From Acidobacteriota bacterium (GTDB lineage: Bacteria; Acidobacteriota; Terriglobia; Bryobacterales; Bryobacteraceae): DNA of 34,469 bases. The position numbers were made by a program, and so were the translations under genes. The notes below the pieces were generated by a model that did not search any database, had not been told where the DNA came from, and worked only from the letters and a program-made list of their open reading frames with translations. The number at the start of each line of letters is the position of its first letter. Position 1 is the first letter of the stretch. Below are positions 29,097 to 34,469 of the stretch, piece by piece. The stretch is from contig VFZQ01000002.1 in assembly GCA_016871135.1 (NCBI GenBank), positions 1 through 34,469 on the forward strand, written 5' to 3'.

Positions 29097-30932
29097 TTAT
29101 TCCTTGATCAGAAAGTCGGTTTTGTTGACCAGGACCCAGGCGAGGTCTTCCACTGTCGCGGTGCGGAGCGCGGGCGTCGTGGCGCGGCTGAGTGCGCTGG
29201 CCGCTTTGGCGCGTTCGGTTTCGGTCGGCACGCGGCCGAGATACCAAAGGAACAACTCTTCAACGGCGGCGTTGTTATCGGTCATCGCGACGACCGCGCG
29301 GATGTTCGGTGACGACGCGTTGCGAATGCGATCGCGGATGAAGACGTCGTTCATCATCGTCAGGGATTGCAGAATCGATCCGTCGCCGCGGCGAACAACG
29401 GTGTCGCGATTGCCACGCAGAAACGTATTCATCAGCGCACCCGCGCCACCGCCGGGTTCGGTGGTGTCGGGCAGCAGCCAGGCGCTTTGCACCGTGGCGG
29501 CGAAGCCTTGCGGCATGTAGTTCGCCCAGTTGCCGGAGCCTTGCGAAAGCACGTCATGGACTTCCTCGGCTTCCAAGCGTCGTGCGTAGTGGCGCGCGAA
29601 CAGCGGCACGTAATCGATCGACCATTTGCCGTCATAGCGGGAGCTTAGCTGATACGTCGTCGAGAGCACGATGGCGCGAACAGTCTCACGCAGACTGTAG
29701 TTGCTGGCGACGAAGTGTTCCGCGAGCCGCCTCATCAACACTGGGTGCTGTGTTTGGAACGTCCACGGCGCGTCGGGCGGCTTGTCGGGATCGAGCCGCG
29801 CGGGATCGAGCGAATCGACAGGTTCGGCAAGCCCGAGTTGGAAGAGCTGCTTCCAAATGCGATTGACCATGTTCTTGGCGAACATCGGATCGGCGGTGAG
29901 CGAATCGGCGAAGGCTTCACGCCAAGGCTGACCGGCGGACGGCGTCTTGCCGTCGCGGTATTCCGGCGTGACGTTTAGTGTGGCGCCGACGCGAATACGA
30001 TTGGGGCGATTGCCGAACCCCGTGTTGAGATCGTATGTGCCCGTGGCGCGATCGGTGATATCGAAACTGCCCTGATACTTGTCGCCGGCGGGAGCGGTGC
30101 GGCCGCCGATGTTCAGCCGCGCGAAGAACGCCGACATCTTGTAGGCTTCCATGCGGGTGACGCCGCGGCCCCACACGCTGAGGATGTCGAGATGGCCGCG
30201 GCCGTTGTGGCACGCGAGGCAGTCATAGTGGCCGAGTCCGAGAAAGATCGTCGCGGGGCGGATGAACGCGGTGTCGTAGCGGTCCTGCACCGGGCCGCCC
30301 GGCGTAATCGTGCGGACCGACCAGTTAGCCGGACCGCTGTCGTAGTTATTGCCGGCTGCGGCGATCAATTCCCAGGCGAGATCGCGTATCGATTTATCTT
30401 CGACAACGGCTTGTCGCAAATAGTCGTACATCGTGTTGCGGCCGTTGACGTTTTGGTTGGCGTTGAAGGCCGTGCGGTTGTTCTGCACGAGGTCGCCGAG
30501 CCAGGTCGACCAGCGATTCAGGTAATCGGGCGAATTAAGCAGGCGATCGACGAGAGCTTCGCGTTTGGTGGGATCAGTATCGCCGACGAACTCGCGATAC
30601 TCGGCGGGTTTGGGAAGGCGGCCGGCGAGATCGAGATAGATGCGGCGGACGAACTCGGCGTCGGTGGTTAACGCGGCGGCGGGGATCTTGTCCCGTCCAA
30701 GCCGGCCAAGGATCTCTTCGTCGATGAAGTTGCGCCAGGGCAGATCGGCGGCGTTGGCGGACTTGGTGGCCGCTTTGCTCGCATATTTCATCGCGCGTAG
30801 GTGAACATCGGCGATGGTGCGTTCCTCGCGAAGCAGAAACTCGTCCGGGTTCGCGGTGAACGTGCAGTTCTCCCCCGAGATCTGCGCGTACAGACTGCCC
30901 GTCAGCAGGAGTACGAAATGTTGGATTTTCAT
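29097..30932 (-). CDS. DUF1549/DUF1553 protein with a CxxCH motif
   Basis: 611 residues from ATG 30932 with signal peptide (about 1-16, LYAQ). DUF1549 lies at about 60-260 (FVRRIYLDLAGRLPKPAEY; SPDYLNRWSTWLGD) and DUF1553 at about 330-600 (WREAFADSLTADPMFAKNMVNRIWKQLF in parts; VRAIVLSTTYQLSSRY; LTMMNDVFI). Between them CLACH (C238, C241, H242) is a possible c-type heme or metal site. The family is exported and of unknown function, usually next to DUF1501 as here. A seven-codon upstream extension to 30953 was rejected because ATG 30932 directly precedes the signal peptide. Confidence 0.93.
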   Translation of the reverse strand: MKIQHFVLLLTGSLYAQISGENCTFTANPDEFLLREERTIADVHLRAMKYASKAATKSANAADLPWRNFIDEEILGRLGRDKIPAAALTTDAEFVRRIYLDLAGRLPKPAEYREFVGDTDPTKREALVDRLLNSPDYLNRWSTWLGDLVQNNRTAFNANQNVNGRNTMYDYLRQAVVEDKSIRDLAWELIAAAGNNYDSGPANWSVRTITPGGPVQDRYDTAFIRPATIFLGLGHYDCLACHNGRGHLDILSVWGRGVTRMEAYKMSAFFARLNIGGRTAPAGDKYQGSFDITDRATGTYDLNTGFGNRPNRIRVGATLNVTPEYRDGKTPSAGQPWREAFADSLTADPMFAKNMVNRIWKQLFQLGLAEPVDSLDPARLDPDKPPDAPWTFQTQHPVLMRRLAEHFVASNYSLRETVRAIVLSTTYQLSSRYDGKWSIDYVPLFARHYARRLEAEEVHDVLSQGSGNWANYMPQGFAATVQSAWLLPDTTEPGGGAGALMNTFLRGNRDTVVRRGDGSILQSLTMMNDVFIRDRIRNASSPNIRAVVAMTDNNAAVEELFLWYLGRVPTETERAKAASALSRATTPALRTATVEDLAWVLVNKTDFLIKE

Positions 30933-30966
30933 TACACCCAATCCTCTTGCCAAAGCCTAACACTAT

Positions 30967-31731
30967 TTACGAAGGAGAGTTGCGGTCTATCCGTTTGGCT
31001 GCGCGGAGGGCTTCGAGTTCTTTCTTTAGGGGGGCCCAGTAGGCCCGGTCGAGGTTGGTTTCGATGCGCTGCTCTTCGGCGAGTAGGCGGTCGATTTCGT
31101 CGCGATTTCCGGCGATGGCGGCGCGGAGGACGGGACGGCGATCCGCATGCGCTAGAGTCTTATCCGGGTAGTCGAGCGCGACTCGTAGGAGGAGGTCGGG
31201 CGTGCGAAGTTCTTGTAGCCAAAAATCGACGAGCGAATCGGTACGCGGTATCGTTTTTGAAAAGTAGGTTACTTCCACCAGCCGCTCAATCATCGGCCAA
31301 TCCTTCGATCGCTGCGTTTTCTTCGCCTTTACGAGATCGGGGATCGAAATTAGATTGATCGGTCCTTCCGGCGCATTGACGACGAACCGACGCTCCCACA
31401 ATTGATCAAAATCATCGACGCCTCGCATCCGAGACATAACGTCAATCCGCAGATCCTCAAGGTCCTCGCGTTTGCACCGATAGTGAACGGCGTGGCCGCG
31501 CTCCATAATTGCCGGGTCGAGCGGAGGCACCGCGATCAACTCCGCCTGCAGATCAGCGAGAGCTTCGCCAAGCTTGTCGAGCGTTTCGAAATCTGGCGTA
31601 AGCGCTAGATCGAGGTCGCGGCTAAATTGCGCCGCGCCGTACAACACGCAGGCCTGCCCGCCGATAACCAGAACCTTCACTCCACTCTTCCGGAACGAAG
31701 AAAGGGCTACTCGAATCAGGTTCGGGTCCAA
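30967..31731 (-). CDS. Nucleotidyltransferase-fold protein, overlapping its upstream partner
   Basis: 254 residues from TTG 31731. The N-terminal half is a minimal nucleotidyltransferase: VLVIGGQACVLYG with G24/G25, then SRDLDLAL with D39 and D41, and a third acidic residue D97 in LRIDVMS. This is the pattern of AbiEii-type/DUF6036 enzymes, some of which are toxins that add nucleotides to tRNA. The C-terminal 100 residues are helical and unassigned. The TTG start is inferred: the first helix (MDPNLIRVALSSFRKSG) is standard for this fold. This makes it overlap the upstream small gene by 110 bp in another frame. Confidence 0.82.
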   Translation of the reverse strand: MDPNLIRVALSSFRKSGVKVLVIGGQACVLYGAAQFSRDLDLALTPDFETLDKLGEALADLQAELIAVPPLDPAIMERGHAVHYRCKREDLEDLRIDVMSRMRGVDDFDQLWERRFVVNAPEGPINLISIPDLVKAKKTQRSKDWPMIERLVEVTYFSKTIPRTDSLVDFWLQELRTPDLLLRVALDYPDKTLAHADRRPVLRAAIAGNRDEIDRLLAEEQRIETNLDRAYWAPLKKELEALRAAKRIDRNSPS

Positions 31732-31858
31732 GAGATCCTCCTAGCGACAAAAAGTTGGCCCAGAGCTTGGCGGACTCCCGCCACCGCTCCTCCGGCGTCA
31801 GAGCATACCACTCCGCCCACTCGTCGCCAACCAAATCCTCCGCGCGGATGCGTTCCAC
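31622..31858 (-). CDS. Small acidic protein, possible antitoxin-like partner of the nucleotidyltransferase
   Basis: 78 residues from GTG 31858. The body ERWRESAKLWANFLSLGGSLGPEPDSSSPFF contains the GGSL.PEPD.QSPF-type block that I recognise from unnamed acidobacterial small proteins located just before nucleotidyltransferase genes. Its last 30 residues, ending in GLRVVRRGAI, are encoded by DNA that also encodes the first 36 residues of the nucleotidyltransferase in a different frame. Homologs I recall keep a similar basic ...GLRV.RR.. tail, which argues that the overlap is real. Function unknown; antitoxin is a hypothesis. Confidence 0.65.
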   Translation of the reverse strand: MERIRAEDLVGDEWAEWYALTPEERWRESAKLWANFLSLGGSLGPEPDSSSPFFVPEEWSEGSGYRRAGLRVVRRGAI

Positions 31859-31867
31859 GCTTTCATT

Positions 31868-32180
31868 CTAATCCGCCAGACGCCGCATCAGGATCAGATC
31901 GCTGCCGGTCGTGTCGGCCTGGCCCCAAATCAGCGTGGTGCCATCGGGCGAAATATCCGCGCGCGTCGGGAATGCCTTTCGCTGGAACGTAGTAGATACC
32001 GTCGCGGGTGATGGCGACGCTTAGAAACCTTGCAAGGGCCGGCAGGTCGACACTACGGAGCGACTCACCGTCGACCAGCTCCATGACGAAGTAGTTCTCG
32101 CCAACATCGAACGGCGCGACGATACTCGGATGATTCAGCGCCGCGACCGGATCTAGCCGTGTGCCGGCGGCTAGGGGCAT
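31868..32180 (-). pseudogene. Remnant of a WD40/TolB-type Ser/Thr protein kinase
   Basis: The frame from ATG 32180 begins MPLAAGTRLDP, the usual start of acidobacterial Pkn-type kinases (..GTRLGPYEI). It then jumps to VAALNHPSIVAPFDVGENYFVMELVDGESLR, which normally lies about 70 residues later, so the glycine loop and catalytic lysine are missing. A second jump leads to SVAITRDGIYYVP, a beta-propeller strand. A +1 frameshift at the GCATTCCC stretch (about 31968-31978) then restores a propeller end: FPTRADISPDGTTLIWGQ...GSDLILMRRLAD with TAG at 31868-31870. At least two internal deletions and one frameshift: not functional. A normal gene would be about 800 codons. Confidence 0.72.
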
Positions 32181-32203
32181 AGGCTTGTATCTTATCGCGA
32201 ACG

Positions 32204-32212
32204 TGTTAGGAT
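32204..32212 (+). promoter_or_regulatory. Extended -10 before the PHP-like gene
   Basis: TGTTAGGAT: TAGGAT (32207-32212) preceded by TG and one base; TTGTAT (32185-32190) is a weak -35 at 16-bp spacing. The predicted start (about 32219) touches ATG 32220, favouring that codon over ATG 32211, which overlaps the hexamer itself. Confidence 0.4.
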
Positions 32213-32219
32213 GCGTGCC

Positions 32220-34400
32220 ATGTATCGATTGCTCCTCGCCACGCTCGCCCTTCATGCCGAAATCAAGTGCGATCTGTCCGCCTACAAGCCGCAGGAGGGC
32301 ATCGCGGCGCAGATGCGTCTCGGGACCCTTGAACTTTCCTGGCAGGGCGAGAAAAACGAACGCCTCCGCGCGCGGTTCGATATTCGGAACGGCGTGCCGG
32401 TGATTCAGCAGTTGGCCGTTGGCGCGACGGTGCTCGGGCGCGATCTGGAGCCGGAGTATCAACTCACGACGGCTGTGCGCCGCATGACGACGCAGCAAGT
32501 GCAGCCTTTGCAAGGACTTGGTGTGGAGTTGACGCCCAACGTCATCAACCGCGAGAAGTGGAACGCGTTCTGGGACGCGCCGTTGATGGTGCCGGGACGC
32601 CTGAACACAAATCTCGATCTCCCGCGCAAGCCGGAAGAGATCCAAGTTTCCACCGCGAAGTTCAAGGCGACGAGTTGCGTCGTCCGCACCGCGGGCGCGC
32701 GCGTCGAGGTGGAGTTCAACGGCTTCGAAGCGGGAAGCTTCGCGGGATCGCTGCGCTTCACCGCGTACAAGGGCTCGAACCTGCTGCGGCAGGAAGTGAT
32801 CGCCAAAACGGAGCAGCCCTCGGTTGCCTACAAATACAACGGCGGGCTGCGCGGCTTTGCGATCGGCGAAAACACGCGCATGGTGTGGCGCGATACGGCG
32901 CGCGGCTGGCAGCACTACGCCTTCGGCGGATCCGTGAACGACGACTCTGTCGCGCTGCGCGCGCGGAATCGCTTGGCGATTCTCGAGACACACGGCGGGT
33001 CAATCGCGGTCTTCCCGCCCTCGCACAAGTTCTTCTGGTCGCGTGAGATCGAGACGAACCTGGGCTACGTCTACTACCGCAAGGAGAGCGATACAAAAGC
33101 CGCGATCGGTGTGCGGCAGAACGACCGCGAAGTCGGCGCAAAACCGTGGGGCGTTTCCGACGCGGTGTGGAACCGGCGCGTCAGCCAGACCCGATCGCAC
33201 ATGCACAATTTCGCCCTCTACAACGCGCCCGCCGGCACGATGCAGCGCATGCCGGTTTACTACTACCTCAGCAACGCCGACGGCCGCGCGACCCAGCAGG
33301 CCGTGATGGCGCTGACCAACGACGATGTCTACAAACCGCTGCCCGGGTATAAGGTGATGGTCAGCCATTTTCACTTCCACTACAACGAGCAGTTGACCGA
33401 CCTCGGCACCATCGACTTCGAGCCGACTTGGCTGCCCGTCTTCCGCGATCTCGGCATCAACATCGCCATCCTCGCCGACTTCCACGGCGACTCCCATGCG
33501 ACCGATACCGGCAAGGTCCGGCTCGACGAACAGAAGGTCTATTTCCAAGGCTGCGAGCGATTCTCCGACAAAGATCTGCTGCTGATTCCCGGTGAAGAGC
33601 CTGACGCGCACTTCGGCGGGCACTACCTCTTTATGTTTCCGAAGCCCATCTACTACACGCACGGCAAGCCGAAAGAGAAGCAGCCGTTTGTCGAGGACAT
33701 CGCGGGATACGGCAAGGTCTATCACACCGATTCCGCTGCCGATGAACTCGAATTCCTCAAGCGCGAAAACGGTCTTGTGTGGCAAACGCATCCGCGCACG
33801 AAGGGCTCGACCGGCTACCCCGATGCCGTGCGCGACCGCGACTTCTTCAAGAGCGACCGTTACCTCGGTGGCTCGTTTCAATCGCTGCCAGTCGATCTCT
33901 CCGAACAGCGCATCTGCGAAAAACGCTGCTTCGATCTGCTCGACGACATGAACAACTGGGGCGCTCCGAAATACATGCTGGCCGAGGGCGATACGTATAT
34001 GAAGTACCCCGACGACGAGACCTATCCGCAGTTGATGGTGAACTACGTGAAGCTCGATCGCGTGCCGAAATTCAAGGACGGCTGGACGCCCGTGGTGAAC
34101 GCGTTGCACGCGGGCGATTACTTTGTTACGACGGGCGAAGTGCTGCTGCGCAACTGGGCCCTCAAGGGGAACACGTACACCGCCGAGGCCGAGTGGCGCT
34201 TTCCGCCCGAGTTCGCCGAGCTTGTGTGGAGCGACGGCGCGAAGGTCGAGCGCCAGATCATCGACATGCGCGACAAGCCGCCGGCGTCGAGCCACAAGTT
34301 CAACATTCCGTTCAACAGCGCGGGCAAGAAGTGGGTGCGCTTCGCGGTGTGGGATTCGGCGGGCAACGGCGCCTTCACCCAGCCGGTGCATTTGAAGTAA
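32220..34400 (+). CDS. Large exported protein with a PHP-like metallohydrolase domain
   Basis: 726 residues from ATG 32220 (ATG 32211 would add three residues). Signal peptide about 1-13 (LALHAE). Residues 15-370 are beta-rich and unassigned. Residues 375-640 carry an ordered set of metal-type residues: H383/H385/H387 (SHFHFHYN), D420/H422/D424/H426 (ADFHGDSH), E459/E460 with H464/H468 (PGEEPDAHFGGH) and H524 in WQTHPR. This order resembles the PHP phosphoesterase superfamily, particularly CehA/McbA-like proteins. The C-terminal 80 residues form a beta sandwich. Activity is inferred from residues only; I recognise no named family. Confidence 0.75.
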   Translation: MYRLLLATLALHAEIKCDLSAYKPQEGIAAQMRLGTLELSWQGEKNERLRARFDIRNGVPVIQQLAVGATVLGRDLEPEYQLTTAVRRMTTQQVQPLQGLGVELTPNVINREKWNAFWDAPLMVPGRLNTNLDLPRKPEEIQVSTAKFKATSCVVRTAGARVEVEFNGFEAGSFAGSLRFTAYKGSNLLRQEVIAKTEQPSVAYKYNGGLRGFAIGENTRMVWRDTARGWQHYAFGGSVNDDSVALRARNRLAILETHGGSIAVFPPSHKFFWSREIETNLGYVYYRKESDTKAAIGVRQNDREVGAKPWGVSDAVWNRRVSQTRSHMHNFALYNAPAGTMQRMPVYYYLSNADGRATQQAVMALTNDDVYKPLPGYKVMVSHFHFHYNEQLTDLGTIDFEPTWLPVFRDLGINIAILADFHGDSHATDTGKVRLDEQKVYFQGCERFSDKDLLLIPGEEPDAHFGGHYLFMFPKPIYYTHGKPKEKQPFVEDIAGYGKVYHTDSAADELEFLKRENGLVWQTHPRTKGSTGYPDAVRDRDFFKSDRYLGGSFQSLPVDLSEQRICEKRCFDLLDDMNNWGAPKYMLAEGDTYMKYPDDETYPQLMVNYVKLDRVPKFKDGWTPVVNALHAGDYFVTTGEVLLRNWALKGNTYTAEAEWRFPPEFAELVWSDGAKVERQIIDMRDKPPASSHKFNIPFNSAGKKWVRFAVWDSAGNGAFTQPVHLK

Positions 34401-34469
34401 ACCAGCCGTCGCTATTCCAGACTATGTAACCACCGCCCGCGCCAAGAAGGCCGACGAAACCTTCGGCAG
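34375..34469 (-). CDS. Possible 3' end of a gene entering from the right edge
   Basis: A 30-codon open frame on the minus strand (34467 to 34375) reads EGFVGLLGAGGGYIVWNSD then GWFTSN to a TGA. Its composition (Gly, Tyr, Trp) looks protein-like, and it would overlap the end of the PHP-like gene by 26 bp, in line with the other convergent pairs here. Another minus frame ends at 34422. Too short to judge. Confidence 0.22.
   Translation of the reverse strand, partial: AEGFVGLLGAGGGYIVWNSDGWFTSNAPAG

Noticed and set aside
31863..32993. 376-residue minus-strand frame antisense to the PHP-like gene
   Set aside because: Residues before 32180 are an antisense shadow of the plus-strand gene; only the end contains the kinase relic, annotated as a pseudogene.
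33000..34391. 463-residue minus-strand open frame
   Set aside because: Exact antisense of the PHP-like gene, with Val/His/Arg-rich composition typical of mirror frames in GC-rich DNA; no domain recognised.
1..34469. CRISPR arrays, insertion sequences, prophage or integrase genes
   Set aside because: No regularly spaced repeats, transposase/integrase motifs or terminal inverted repeats were seen; three toxin-antitoxin-like modules alone do not define a mobile island.

Overview
The window is about 34 kb of GC-rich, densely packed bacterial chromosome. Gene content points to Acidobacteriota, probably a Solibacter/Bryobacterales-like lineage. This rests on a DUF1549/DUF1501 gene pair, many short Sec or Tat signal peptides, a relic of a WD40-type Ser/Thr kinase, and small secreted paralogs ending in a Y-R-K/R tail. 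The taxonomy is inferred; no 16S or other marker gene is present.

Region 1 (1-6301) is built around a two-component system. On the minus strand an outer-membrane-barrel-like protein (2864-3340) is followed by six tandem, mostly stop/start-overlapping paralogs of a small exported SH3/LSm-like family (604-2860), and then by an NtrC-type response regulator cut by the window edge. A membrane histidine kinase and a TPR protein diverge from the same 136-bp control region. I consider this the most novel locus.

Region 2 (6295-12741) holds deoC with a DUF2891 gene, a Phd/VapC toxin-antitoxin pair, a minimal two-gene Tat translocase with unusual acidic/Tyr-rich tails, a small basic Acidobacteria-type protein with a structured upstream region, a methyltransferase, tRNA-Ala(CGC), dcd and a DinB-like gene. 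Region 3 (12738-17351) is a single-strand operon: OmpR-type regulator, lone receiver, coiled-coil porin, cupredoxin-like protein, sensor kinase.

Region 4 (17405-25579) has a secreted protein, an exported GH2 glycosidase, HicAB, a TIM-barrel isomerase / ECHDC3-like crotonase / ThDP-enzyme operon, galE, and an HGSNAT-like membrane acyltransferase. Region 5 (25593-34469) has an S41 protease, a small membrane protein, the DUF1549/DUF1501 pair, an overlapping small-protein/nucleotidyltransferase pair, a kinase pseudogene and a large exported protein with a PHP-like metal site.

Two window-wide habits stand out. Convergent genes usually overlap at their stop codons, leaving no space for terminators. 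Several genes have a -10-like hexamer only 6-9 nt before the start codon, suggesting frequent leaderless mRNAs. No gap over 300 bp without a gene was found; I saw no insertion sequence, CRISPR array or rRNA.
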